Positions 1 to 6,418 of a DNA stretch of 10,686 nucleotides are shown in pieces. Within the stretch, counting starts at the first letter, position 1, and every line of letters begins with the position of its first letter. Position numbers and translations under genes: made by a program. Source of the DNA: Actinomyces sp. (lineage in GTDB: Bacteria; Actinomycetota; Acidimicrobiia; Acidimicrobiales; Aldehydirespiratoraceae); assembly GCA_003697065.1 (NCBI GenBank), contig RFFY01000547.1, positions 1-10,686 on the forward strand, written 5' to 3'. The notes beneath the pieces were generated by a model. The model searched no databases and had not been told where the DNA came from. It was given only the letters and a program-made list of their open reading frames with translations.

Positions 1-179
1 CAGCAGACGACACCCAGGTCGGCGGCACCCGCGGCCACGCGGGTGGCGACGGCCCGGCCCACGTCGGGCCAGGGTTCGTCGGCCGACACGAGGGCGACCT
101 CGTGGCCGCGTGTCCTCAGGTGGTCGCACAGGGCCCGGGTCACCGGTGTGGTCTCGTCGGTCCCGACGGCGATGCGCAT
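1..179 (-). CDS. RpiB/LacA/LacB-family sugar-phosphate isomerase-like protein, N-terminal part (runs off window)
   Basis: The first 59 codons are visible, from an ATG at 179 reading leftward to the window edge. The family is usually about 150 aa, so roughly 60% is missing. The N-terminus starts MRIAVGTDET and continues with a helix, then GHEVALV, a stretch rich in W/P/D, then VATRVAAGAADLGVVC. This matches the Rossmann-like start of RpiB-type enzymes, which interconvert ribose 5-phosphate and ribulose 5-phosphate or act on related sugar phosphates. Cys59 sits where family members have the Cys before the GTG loop; the next codon begins TG (Cys or Trp). Asp8 is kept, but the DHAG motif of classical RpiB reads DETT, so the substrate may differ. 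The gene lies 9 nt beyond the stop of its upstream neighbour and has its own -10 box at 186-191. Family call is fairly sure; substrate unknown. Confidence 0.72.
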   Translation of the reverse strand, partial: MRIAVGTDETTPVTRALCDHLRTRGHEVALVSADEPWPDVGRAVATRVAAGAADLGVVC

Positions 180-185
180 GCCCGG

Positions 186-191
186 AGACTA
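186..191 (-). promoter_or_regulatory. -10 box (TAGTCT) for the RpiB-like gene, built on the preceding stop codon
   Basis: On the minus strand TAGTCT lies exactly 6 nt (CCGGGC) before the ATG at 179. It fits the actinobacterial TANNNT -10 pattern at leaderless spacing, with the mRNA starting at or near the A of ATG. There is no Shine-Dalgarno sequence. The first three bases (TAG, 189-191) are also the stop codon of the 474-aa gene. I judge this from pattern and spacing only; no clear -35 box is visible. Confidence 0.5.
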
Positions 192-1613
192 ACGAGACGG
201 GCCCGCCAGGAGGGCTTCACCCGAACTTCCCGTCCCCGTCCAGGCCGGATCGAGCGCCGACGCCCGCACCGACGTCGCCGGCGGACCCGCCCCCGGCGTC
301 GCCTCGATCTCCCACAGCAGGGCGGGCCGGGCGCCGTGCCAGCGCAGCGAGAACGACACCCGGCCCCCGCGCGTGCAGAGGCCCCGGACGTCGACGGGAC
401 CTCCCGCCCACGCCCCCTGCCAGCCCGGGAGCAGGTCGACGATGCCGGGATGCTGGTCCCCGACGAGAGCGGCGACGACCTCGTGGCCGGGACCGAGGGG
501 GCCCATCGGGGCGTCGTCGCTCGCCGTCAGTGCCGCCAGATCGGCGGCCCCCGGCGGATGCTCGAGCCCGAGAACGGCGGCGAGATCGGCGCGGACCGGG
601 GGTGGCAGGCGCCCGTCGGCCCACTCGACGAGGGGCCCGGCGAGCTCGGCCAGGCCGGACTCGCGCCCGGCCCGCAGACGACGGGAGCACAAGGCGGCGA
701 GGGCGGCGACCGCCAGGTCGGCGGGCAGACGGTCCCCGGCCGCCACGCGCTGGAGAAAGCGGTCCCGGGCCCGGTCGCCCTCGTCGACCAGACCGGCGGC
801 GTCGAGAAGGGGGGCGACGGCGACCGCACGGTCGAGGGCCGGATCGCCGGCGTCGACGACGAGGTCGCACACCGCCCGGCGCCAGGCCCGCACGAGGTCG
901 GTATCGGGGAGCTCGACCGTGGCCGCCCGGTCGGCCAGGCGACGCCATCCCCGGGCGACGGCGTCGGGGGCGGGGGCCGCCCTCACCACGTCGGCGACCG
1001 TCCCGTCGGCGGGCAGGGGGTGGTCCGCCCCCACGGCGAGGAGCGCACGGACCGTACGCCCGGCCGCCAGCGGCACGATGCCGATGGCGACCGCACCCGC
1101 GGGTGACGCGGCGGGATCGACGACCCCGCGGGCCGCGGTGGCGCGGGGCCCGGCGGCGAGAGCGGCATCGACGGCGTCGGGGGCCACCAGGGCGGCCGCC
1201 CGGATGGGGCGGTCCCACACCACGAGGGCTCGACCGTCGACGAGGACCCGGAGACCGTCGACCTCGACCCGTCCTGCCACCTTGTCGATCAGCCAGGCCA
1301 GCGCCACCGGGGTCGGGGTCTCGTTGGTGATGGTCACGAGCACGGCCCGGTGTCCGCCGCCGCTGATCGAGGCGATCCGCGCCGTGACGTCACCGCCGGC
1401 GACGCGGCACGGATAGTCGACCACGGGGGTGTCGAGGAGGCGTCGGAGGCGCTCGGGACGCCCCCGGTCGCTGCGGTGCCAGGCGTCGCCGGTGCCGACC
1501 GCCCAGCGCAGGGTGACGGCGGTGTCGCGGGGCGTGACCCCGCCGGTGGCATCGACCGTCGCCGTGGGGCCGGCGAGGTCCCCGAGACGGATCACCGGGG
1601 CCAAACGGATCAC
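189..1613 (-). CDS. uncharacterised 474-aa protein, possible glycosidase-like fold
   Basis: I do not recognise this family with certainty. It is an uninterrupted reading frame in the gpsA cluster. The start is a GTG at 1613 that overlaps the gpsA TGA (GTGA), implying translational coupling; a second GTG at 1595 is equally plausible. I see no signal peptide or membrane segment, so it is probably cytosolic. Roughly residues 1-200 look beta-rich (for example ALVVWDRPIRAAALV). Residues about 215-365 are helical and rich in Ala, Arg and Leu. The C-terminal part has LLPGWQGAWAGGPVDV, then a strand pattern SFSLRWHGARPALLWEIE. That last motif and the order sandwich, helical core, sandwich recall (alpha/alpha)6 glycosidase or glycogen-debranching-like proteins, but I cannot identify catalytic acids. 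Coding is supported by codon bias and by tight packing between gpsA and the RpiB-like gene, suggesting a role in sugar-phosphate or carbohydrate metabolism. Function is inference. Confidence 0.72.
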   Translation of the reverse strand: MIRLAPVIRLGDLAGPTATVDATGGVTPRDTAVTLRWAVGTGDAWHRSDRGRPERLRRLLDTPVVDYPCRVAGGDVTARIASISGGGHRAVLVTITNETPTPVALAWLIDKVAGRVEVDGLRVLVDGRALVVWDRPIRAAALVAPDAVDAALAAGPRATAARGVVDPAASPAGAVAIGIVPLAAGRTVRALLAVGADHPLPADGTVADVVRAAPAPDAVARGWRRLADRAATVELPDTDLVRAWRRAVCDLVVDAGDPALDRAVAVAPLLDAAGLVDEGDRARDRFLQRVAAGDRLPADLAVAALAALCSRRLRAGRESGLAELAGPLVEWADGRLPPPVRADLAAVLGLEHPPGAADLAALTASDDAPMGPLGPGHEVVAALVGDQHPGIVDLLPGWQGAWAGGPVDVRGLCTRGGRVSFSLRWHGARPALLWEIEATPGAGPPATSVRASALDPAWTGTGSSGEALLAGPSR

Positions 1614-1618
1614 CGGGG
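1587..1618 (-). repeat. 18-bp imperfect tandem duplication across the gpsA stop / next-gene start
   Basis: A 14-nt sequence (CCCCGGTGATCCGT on the minus strand) occurs at 1605-1618 and again at 1587-1600, a period of 18 bp. Each copy carries an in-frame GTG ATC CGT, so the downstream gene has two possible starts six codons apart (1613 and 1595). The first copy also contains the gpsA stop codon within GTGA. Confidence 0.8.
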
Positions 1619-2614
1619 AAGGCGCTGCTCGCTCGTCCGCGGTCGGCGCAGCAGGCCGCGGTAGGCCTCGCGGGCGCTGCGCCCCTCGGTGACCACGGCC
1701 CGCACCTCCTCGGCGATGGGGACCTCGACACCGACCTCCCGGGCCAGCGACACGACGACGGGCGCCGCCTTGACCCCCTCGGCCACCTGGTTCATCTCCT
1801 CGATGATCTCCTCGAGAGAGCGGCCCCGCCCGAGCTGTTCACCCACATGGCGGTTGCGGCTCTGGGGGCTGATACAGGTGGCGATGAGGTCGCCCATCCC
1901 GGCCAGACCGGCGAAGGTCTCGGGGCGGCCGCCCAGGGCGACCCCGAGGCGGGTGATCTCGGCCAGACCCCGGGTGATGACGGCGGCCCGGGTGTTGTCG
2001 CCGGTGCCGAGCCCGTCGGCCATGCCCGAGGCGATGGCGATGACGTTCTTGAGGGCACCGCCGAGTTCGGCGCCGATGACGTCGGTGTTGGTGTAGACCC
2101 GGAACAGCTCGGTGTGGAAGATCGCCTGGAGGCTCTCGGCGACACCCGGGTCGGTCATGGCGATCACCGAGGCGGCGGCGCCACCCGCCAGGATCTCCTT
2201 GGCCAGGTTGGGTCCGGTCAGCACCCCGGCGGGATGGCCGGGCAGCTCCTCGTCGACGACCTCGGTCATCCTCTTGCGGGTGCCCTGTTCGAGACCCTTG
2301 GCCAGCGAGACGACCGGCACCCAGGGACGCAGGTGGGGTCGGAGCTCGACCAGGACCTGGCGGAAGCCGTGGGAGGGCACACCCATGACGAGCAGATCGG
2401 CCCCCGACACGACACCAGCGAGGTCGGCCGAGGCGTCGAGGCCGGGATGCAGCTCGTAGCCGGCCAGGTAGCGCGGGTTCTGGTGGCGGGTCCGCACCGC
2501 CGCCGCCACCTCGGGATCGCGGGCCCACAGGGTGGTGGGGGCGTTGTGGGCGCACAGGTGCGCCACCGTCGTCCCCCACGAGCCGGCACCGATCACGGCC
2601 ACCCTGATGTCCAT
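1610..2614 (-). CDS. gpsA: NAD(P)-dependent glycerol-3-phosphate dehydrogenase
   Basis: Cytosolic enzyme that reduces dihydroxyacetone phosphate to sn-glycerol 3-phosphate, the backbone of membrane phospholipids. The 334-aa length is normal for bacterial GpsA. The N-terminal Rossmann fold shows the dinucleotide loop GAGSWGT at residues 9-15. Further family motifs are VSLAKGLE (102-109), LTGPNLAKE (132-140), GGALKNVIAIASG (185-197) with the catalytic Lys189, GDNTRAAVITRG (205-216), LAGMGDL (237-243) and SRNRHVG (252-258). All key residues are present. The ATG at 2614 is preceded by a -10 box 6 nt away (2621-2626), supporting this start and a leaderless mRNA. It is first in a leftward cluster; its stop overlaps the GTG of the next gene by 4 nt. 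It is divergent from cofC across a 25-bp gap. Very confident. Confidence 0.97.
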   Translation of the reverse strand: MDIRVAVIGAGSWGTTVAHLCAHNAPTTLWARDPEVAAAVRTRHQNPRYLAGYELHPGLDASADLAGVVSGADLLVMGVPSHGFRQVLVELRPHLRPWVPVVSLAKGLEQGTRKRMTEVVDEELPGHPAGVLTGPNLAKEILAGGAAASVIAMTDPGVAESLQAIFHTELFRVYTNTDVIGAELGGALKNVIAIASGMADGLGTGDNTRAAVITRGLAEITRLGVALGGRPETFAGLAGMGDLIATCISPQSRNRHVGEQLGRGRSLEEIIEEMNQVAEGVKAAPVVVSLAREVGVEVPIAEEVRAVVTEGRSAREAYRGLLRRPRTSEQRLPR

Positions 2615-2620
2615 GACCGA

Positions 2621-2626
2621 ACCCTA
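2621..2626 (-). promoter_or_regulatory. -10 box (TAGGGT) for gpsA
   Basis: On the minus strand TAGGGT ends 6 nt (TCGGTC) before the gpsA ATG, ideal spacing for a leaderless actinobacterial promoter. Its first two bases (2625-2626) are the same base pairs as the first two of the cofC -10 box on the other strand. No Shine-Dalgarno is present. The -35 region would lie inside the cofC coding start; a weak TCGACG is at 2646-2651. Confidence 0.55.
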
Positions 2627-2630
2627 GACT
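2625..2630 (+). promoter_or_regulatory. -10 box (TAGACT) for cofC
   Basis: TAGACT lies 9 nt before the cofC ATG at 2640 and fits TANNNT. It overlaps the divergent gpsA -10 box. No Shine-Dalgarno lies between it and the ATG, so a leaderless or very short-leader mRNA is expected. Confidence 0.5.
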
Positions 2631-2639
2631 CGCCGATCC

Positions 2640-3251
2640 ATGCGGCGTCGACCGGAAGCGGGCACACGAGCGGACGTTCCCGTCGTGGTCGTGCCCCTCC
2701 GCAGCTTCGACGACGCCAAGTCGCGTCTGGCCGGCGTCCTCGACCCCGACGTCCGGGCGGCTCTGGCCCGGGCCATGGCCGAGCGGGTGCTGGCCGCCGC
2801 CGGGCCCTGGCCCGTGCGGGTCGTCACCGACGATCCCGAGGTCGCCACCTGGGCGGCCCGACGGGACGTCGAAGTCGTGGCGGGTGGGGCCGGGCTCGAC
2901 CACTCGGTGACGACAGCGGTGAGCCGGTTGGCGGCCGCAGGCGTCAGGCGGGTCGTCGTCGCCCACGCCGACCTGCCCCGGGCCCGCACCCTGGCCCCCT
3001 TCGCCGGACCCGGCCTGGTGATCGCCCCCGACCGCCACGCCGACGGCTCCAACGTGGTGGCGGTGCCCACCGACGCCGACTTCCGCTTCGCCTACGGCCC
3101 CGGTTCCTACGCTCGTCACCTGGCGGAGGCCCGCCGCCTCGGCCTGGCGGTCACGATCGTCGACGACCCCGACCTGGCCTGGGACGTCGACCACCCCGAC
3201 GACCTGGCGGGCCTGCCCCCCGACCTCGCCCCACTGGTGCGGGCCCGCTGA
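2640..3251 (+). CDS. cofC: 2-phospho-L-lactate / phosphoenolpyruvate guanylyltransferase (coenzyme F420 biosynthesis)
   Basis: Nucleotidyltransferase that uses GTP to activate 2-phospho-L-lactate (archaea) or phosphoenolpyruvate (mycobacterial FbiD), giving the donor that FbiA/CofD joins to the deazaflavin Fo. The 203-aa length is typical. A single GT-A-like Rossmann domain shows VVVPLRSFDDAKSRL (16-30) with the nucleotide-binding Lys27, VVTDDPEV (61-68), the HADLP motif (109-113), DRHADGSNVV (131-140), FAYGPGSYARHL (150-161) and a DVDHPDDL end motif (182-189). These are CofC hallmarks. The ATG at 2640 is favoured because a TANNNT box lies 9 nt upstream; the first dozen residues are Arg-rich and precede the conserved fold, so a later GTG is possible. 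Other F420 genes (fbiA, fbiB, fbiC) are not in the window. Actinobacterial context suggests the phosphoenolpyruvate substrate, which is inference. Confidence 0.92.
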   Translation: MRRRPEAGTRADVPVVVVPLRSFDDAKSRLAGVLDPDVRAALARAMAERVLAAAGPWPVRVVTDDPEVATWAARRDVEVVAGGAGLDHSVTTAVSRLAAAGVRRVVVAHADLPRARTLAPFAGPGLVIAPDRHADGSNVVAVPTDADFRFAYGPGSYARHLAEARRLGLAVTIVDDPDLAWDVDHPDDLAGLPPDLAPLVRAR

Positions 3252-3288
3252 GCGAGGATCCGCCCCGACCCCACCACGACCCGGACCG

Positions 3289-3294
3289 AAGGAG
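3289..3294 (+). promoter_or_regulatory. Shine-Dalgarno (AAGGAG) deciding a TTG start
   Basis: AAGGAG sits 6 nt (CCCCCG) before the TTG at 3301. This strong ribosome binding site selects the TTG as start of the deacetylase gene. It contrasts with the apparently leaderless first genes of the neighbouring units. Confidence 0.8.
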
Positions 3295-3300
3295 CCCCCG

Positions 3301-4032
3301 TTGCGCGTCGACCTCGAACCCCCCGCCGTCGCCCTGGCCGTCGTCGCCCACCCCGACGACGCCGAGTTCCAGTGCGGGGGCACCCTCGCCAAGTGGTCCG
3401 AATCCGGCACCGAGGTCCACCACCTGGTGTGCACCGACGGTTCGAAGGGCACCTGGGACCCCGATGCGGACACCGTCGCTTTGGTGGCCCGCCGCCGTGA
3501 CGAGCAGGCGGAGGCCGCCCGGCGCCTGGGCGCGACGGGGTCGGTGCACCACCTGGGGGCCGTCGACGGGGAGCTGAGCAACGACATCGAGTCGAGGAGC
3601 CGGCTCGCCCACCTCATCCGCCGGGTGCGTCCCGACGTGGTGCTCGCCCACGACCCGTGGCGACGCTGGCGCCTGCATCCCGATCACCGGGCAGCGGGAT
3701 TCCTGGCCGTCGCCGCCGTGGTCGCCGCCCGCGACCCCCACTTCCACCGCGACCACGACCTGGCCCCCCACCGGCCGGCGGCCCTCTTGGTGTTCGAGTG
3801 CGAGGAACCCGACCACGTCGAAGCCCTGGCCGAACGCCACGTCGAGGCCAAGATCGCGGCCCTGCTCGCCCACGAGAGCCAGTTCGAGACGACGATGGGG
3901 ATCACCGATCCCGCCGACGCCGCCCAGCGCGCCGCCTTCGCTCGCCGCATCCACGAGGAGTGTCGACGGGCGGGCCGACGGGCGGGGGTGGCCCGGGGTG
4001 AGGCGTTCCGCCTCCTCGACCCCGCCTCCTGA
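3301..4032 (+). CDS. PIG-L / LmbE-family zinc deacetylase
   Basis: Zinc-dependent hydrolase of the family that removes acetyl groups from N-acetylglucosaminyl compounds; relatives include MshB and Mca (mycothiol), BshB and LmbE. The 243-aa length is typical. The zinc motif AHPDD is at residues 16-20 (likely ligands His17 and Asp20), and the distal motif HPDH at 126-129 supplies the third His. TDGSKGTWD (45-53) is the usual loop after the third strand, and PDVVLAHDPW (111-120) precedes the distal motif. No signal peptide, so cytosolic. The TTG start is chosen from the AAGGAG site. The gene follows cofC by 49 nt with no evident promoter, so it is probably co-transcribed. The substrate cannot be read from sequence: mycothiol-pathway or detoxification amidase activity is plausible, but it is not clearly MshB, which is longer (about 300 aa). 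Confidence 0.9.
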   Translation: MRVDLEPPAVALAVVAHPDDAEFQCGGTLAKWSESGTEVHHLVCTDGSKGTWDPDADTVALVARRRDEQAEAARRLGATGSVHHLGAVDGELSNDIESRSRLAHLIRRVRPDVVLAHDPWRRWRLHPDHRAAGFLAVAAVVAARDPHFHRDHDLAPHRPAALLVFECEEPDHVEALAERHVEAKIAALLAHESQFETTMGITDPADAAQRAAFARRIHEECRRAGRRAGVARGEAFRLLDPAS

Positions 4033-4073
4033 ACCGGGCGAGCGCGGCGGCCGTCACCCACCCCGGTCGGGGG

Positions 4074-4904
4074 TCAGGCGGCGGGCGTGCGCCGGCGCCG
4101 GTGGCGGGTCGTGGCGGCGCCCGGGCGCGGCTCCCACACGAAGCGGCGCCAGGCGAAGACGGCCCCCACCACCGCCCAGGCCGCCAGGACGCCGAGTCGC
4201 CACCACTCGACGGTGGACGCCCCCGACCCCGGGGTCATGGCCTGGCCGAACAGGAGGGCGAAGTGCTTGAGGGGGAAGACGTCACCGACGAGGCGCAGCC
4301 AGGCCGGGGTGTCGCGCTCGGGGCCGAGGCTCACGAAGATCTGGGACACGAACGCCAACGGCAGGATGGTGATGTTGGCGATGGCGGGCGCACCGGCGGC
4401 CGAGCGGGCGGCGGCGGCCAACGCCACCCCGAGCACGGCGAAGCACGCCGTCCCCGCCACGAAGGCGGCGAGGAGGGGGCCGAGGCTCGACGCCTCGACC
4501 TCGACACCGTAGGCGGCGACCCCCACCCCCACCATGAGCACCACCGACAACAGGGCGATCCAGACGGCCGATCCGACCTGGCCGGCGAGGTAGATGCCGG
4601 GGGGCAGGGGGGTACCGCGCACCCGCTTGAGGATGCCCTCGTCGCGCCGGATGGCGAGGTTGATCCCGATGTTGGTGTAGGTGGCCGACGCCGCCGAGAA
4701 GACGGCGAGACCGGGGGTGTAGAACTGGGCCACCTTCACCGAGCCGTAGGGGGTGTCGAAGGTGTCGTTGCCGAAGAGGGCGACGAACAGCACCAACATG
4801 ACGAGGGGCAACACGATGGTGAAGAAGGCCGACACCGGGCTGCGCCAGAAGATGCGGTTCTGACCCCGCACCTGGGTCCACCACAGGGCCAGCACCGACC
4901 TCAC
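4074..4904 (-). CDS. ABC-2 type transporter permease
   Basis: Membrane subunit of an ABC-2 exporter in the cytoplasmic membrane. The 276 aa show a cytosolic N-terminal segment and about six hydrophobic helices near residues 25-45, 62-82, 110-132, 142-165, 172-192 and 235-252. The segment RRDEGILKRVRGTPLPP (86-102) between helices 2 and 3 is a characteristic ABC-2 loop that contacts the ATPase. The tail is Arg-rich, consistent with a cytosolic end. The GTG start at 4904 overlaps the ATPase stop (GTGA), and GGGAG at 4911-4915 gives a good ribosome binding site 6 nt upstream. It pairs with the ATPase; drug, lipid or polyketide export is typical for the family, but the cargo is unknown. Its stop lies 41 nt from the convergent deacetylase stop. 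Confidence 0.92.
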   Translation of the reverse strand: MRSVLALWWTQVRGQNRIFWRSPVSAFFTIVLPLVMLVLFVALFGNDTFDTPYGSVKVAQFYTPGLAVFSAASATYTNIGINLAIRRDEGILKRVRGTPLPPGIYLAGQVGSAVWIALLSVVLMVGVGVAAYGVEVEASSLGPLLAAFVAGTACFAVLGVALAAAARSAAGAPAIANITILPLAFVSQIFVSLGPERDTPAWLRLVGDVFPLKHFALLFGQAMTPGSGASTVEWWRLGVLAAWAVVGAVFAWRRFVWEPRPGAATTRHRRRRTPAA

Positions 4905-5869
4905 CGCCCGCTCCCGACGTCGGTGGTCCCCGCGGCAGCGTCACCACCGGCCCTCTCGCCGGCACCCCCGTCGGCGATGAGATCGAGATAGACGTCCTCG
5001 AGATCGGGTCGGGAAACGACCAGGCCGTCGAGTTCGAGGCCCCGCGCCCGCGCCCAGCCCGTGAGATGGGCGAGGTCGGCCGTCGGCGTGGCGGTGAGGA
5101 TCTCGACCCGGTCGCCCCGCCCCCGCACCTCGCCCGAGACCCCCGCCAGCAGGTCGCCGACGGGTTCGTCGACGGCGGGCAGCACGAAGGCGATGAGGGT
5201 CCGGTGGGCACCCAGGGCCCGCAGGTCGTCCGGTGTCCCGGTGGCGACGATGCGGCCCCGGTCGATGATGGCCACCCGGTCGGCCAGCTCCTCGGCCTCG
5301 TCGAGATAGTGGGTGGTCAACAAAACCGTGACCCCCGTCGAGGTCAGGTTGGCGACGAGACCCCATGCCCGACGTCGGGCGGCGGGATCGAAGCCGGTGG
5401 TGGGCTCGTCCAGGAAGAGCAGATCGGGATCACCGACGATCCCCAGGGCGAGATCGAGCCGGCGGAGCTGGCCCCCCGACAGGGTCCCGACCCGCTTGTC
5501 CGCCTGCTCGGTCAACTCGACGAGGGCGAGCACCTCGTCGCTGGGACGGCGGCGCGAGTAGGCGGCCCCGTAGAACTCGAGCACCTCGCGGGCGGTCAGC
5601 TCCCGGTCGATGCCGGCGGCCTGCAGGACGATCCCGATGCGGTCCCGCAGGGCGCGGCCGCCCTCGGCGGGGTCGTACCCGAGGACCGAGACCCGCCCCG
5701 CCGTGCGGCGCCGGTGACCCTCGAGGATCTCGACCGTGGTGGTCTTGCCGGCCCCGTTGGGCCCCAGTAGGGCGACGACCTCACCCTCGTCGACCACGAG
5801 GTCGACCCCGTCGACCGCCCGGTGGCCGCCGTAGTCCTTGACCAGTCCCTCGACCTCGATCACGGGCAT
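4901..5869 (-). CDS. ABC-2 exporter ATP-binding protein
   Basis: ATPase subunit that drives the permease encoded next to it. The 322 aa hold a complete nucleotide-binding domain: Walker A GPNGAGKT (36-43), Q-loop Gln83, signature LSGGQ (130-134), Walker B LLFLDEP (150-156) and the switch His187 in LLTTHYLDEAEE. The remaining 90 residues form the accessory C-terminal domain common in drug or daunorubicin-type exporters, with PDLEDVYLDLI at 288-298, then a low-complexity Gly/Ala tail. The ATG at 5869 is supported by a TAGGGT box 9 nt upstream. The stop overlaps the permease start by 4 nt, so the two are one translationally coupled operon. The promoter lies in a 69-bp divergent gap shared with the DUF2007-like gene. 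Substrate unknown. Confidence 0.95.
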   Translation of the reverse strand: MPVIEVEGLVKDYGGHRAVDGVDLVVDEGEVVALLGPNGAGKTTTVEILEGHRRRTAGRVSVLGYDPAEGGRALRDRIGIVLQAAGIDRELTAREVLEFYGAAYSRRRPSDEVLALVELTEQADKRVGTLSGGQLRRLDLALGIVGDPDLLFLDEPTTGFDPAARRRAWGLVANLTSTGVTVLLTTHYLDEAEELADRVAIIDRGRIVATGTPDDLRALGAHRTLIAFVLPAVDEPVGDLLAGVSGEVRGRGDRVEILTATPTADLAHLTGWARARGLELDGLVVSRPDLEDVYLDLIADGGAGERAGGDAAAGTTDVGSGR

Positions 5870-5878
5870 CGTCGCGGC

Positions 5879-5884
5879 ACCCTA
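5879..5884 (-). promoter_or_regulatory. -10 box (TAGGGT) for the ABC operon
   Basis: On the minus strand TAGGGT lies 9 nt (GCCGCGACG) before the ATPase ATG at 5869. It is identical to the gpsA -10 box. No Shine-Dalgarno and no clear -35 box are seen. Confidence 0.5.
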
Positions 5885-5938
5885 TCGGGCCCGCCTCGCG
5901 CGCTGGCACACGGGAGCCTCACGCGGCACCATGACAGG

Positions 5939-6328
5939 GTGCGCCCCCTCCCCGGCACGACCGTCATCGCCGAGTACCCCGATGCCTGGGCGGCCCGTGT
6001 CGCCGCCGCCCGTCTGGCCGAGAGCGGGATCGAGGCGACGGTGCTCGTCGACCCGGCGGCCGACGTCGCCCCCCATCACGTCGTCGAGCACGGCGCCCGC
6101 CTGGTGGTACGCGAGGAGGCCGCCGAGGTCGCCGCCGGCGTCCTCGGCCTCGACCGACCCGATCCCGTGGCCGACGAGCTCGACGCCCACTACCACCTCC
6201 ACCGCTTCGCCGACCGTCCCCGCTGGGTCCGGCGGGCGACCGTGGTGGTCCTCGTCGCCCTCGTCATCCCCCCGGCGGCGGGGGCGCTCGTCCTCGCCGT
6301 GACGATCCTGCGCTCCCTGTTCCCCTGA
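5939..6328 (+). CDS. DUF2007-like small membrane protein
   Basis: A 129-aa protein. The N-terminal domain (about residues 7-77) has the pattern TTVIAEYPDAWAARVAAARL, then ESGIEATVLVD, then a strand ARLVVREEAAEVAAGVLG. This is the beta-alpha-beta layout of DUF2007-type domains, small ACT-like modules described as putative signal-transducing domains. A polar linker follows, then one strongly hydrophobic helix near the C-terminus (about 104-125), preceded by Arg residues, so the domain is probably held at the inner face of the membrane. I chose the GTG at 5939 because it is the first start after the divergent ATPase gene that gives the full domain; an ATG at 5931 is in another frame. A weak CACCAT (5927-5932) lies 6 nt upstream. 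It precedes the P450 by 96 nt. Function unknown; domain match moderately sure. Confidence 0.75.
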   Translation: MRPLPGTTVIAEYPDAWAARVAAARLAESGIEATVLVDPAADVAPHHVVEHGARLVVREEAAEVAAGVLGLDRPDPVADELDAHYHLHRFADRPRWVRRATVVVLVALVIPPAAGALVLAVTILRSLFP

Positions 6329-6382
6329 GCCGTCGTTTCCCTGACCCGCCGTTCCCCTGAGCCGTCGTTCTCCTGACCCGGC
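6319..6382 (+). repeat. two 32-bp tandem repeats covering the end of the DUF2007-like gene
   Basis: Unit 1 (6319-6350) and unit 2 (6351-6382) each begin GTTCCCCTGAGCCGTCGTT and match at 29 of 32 positions. Unit 1 contains the last codons and TGA of the upstream gene; unit 2 is a noncoding copy. Because 32 is not a multiple of three, the second TGA is out of frame. The array ends 10 bp before the P450 promoter palindrome. Confidence 0.85.
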
Positions 6383-6391
6383 GGGAAAATG

Positions 6392-6403
6392 AGAACCGGT
6401 TCT
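6392..6403. promoter_or_regulatory. perfect 12-bp palindrome (AGAACCGGTTCT), probable operator for the P450
   Basis: The palindrome lies 9 bp upstream of the -10 box at 6413, between or over the expected -35 and -10 positions, a classic repressor site. Its core AACnnGTT equals the core of the published KstR motif (TnnAACnnGTTnnA), but the outermost bases here are G and G rather than T and A. The protein that binds it is not in the window. Confidence 0.5.
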
Positions 6404-6412
6404 GCCGGGACC

Positions 6413-6418
6413 TAGCAT
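6413..6418 (+). promoter_or_regulatory. -10 box (TAGCAT) for the P450 gene
   Basis: TAGCAT lies 6 nt (GCGCCC) before the ATG at 6425, the ideal leaderless spacing. There is no Shine-Dalgarno. No good -35 is visible; the expected place is partly covered by the palindrome. Confidence 0.55.

Noticed and set aside
102..1330. Long plus-strand open frames (334, 406 and 347 aa) opposite the 474-aa gene
   Set aside because: They are Arg/Pro/Gly-rich, low-complexity translations typical of antisense frames in GC-rich DNA. The minus-strand frame has a normal composition and is coupled to gpsA.
1839..3617. 592-aa minus and 576-aa plus open frames spanning gpsA, cofC and the deacetylase
   Set aside because: They run across three genes with clear family motifs and consist of Arg/Gly/Pro-rich shadow sequence.
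4033..4073. Possible hairpin terminator between the convergent deacetylase and permease genes
   Set aside because: CCCC-GGTC-GGGG (4061-4072) has a 4-bp stem and no T-tract on either strand; too weak to call.
5931..6302. ATG at 5931 as an alternative start for the small gene
   Set aside because: It is in a different frame and gives a Ser/Pro/Arg-rich product. The GTG at 5939 gives the DUF2007-like domain and a membrane helix.
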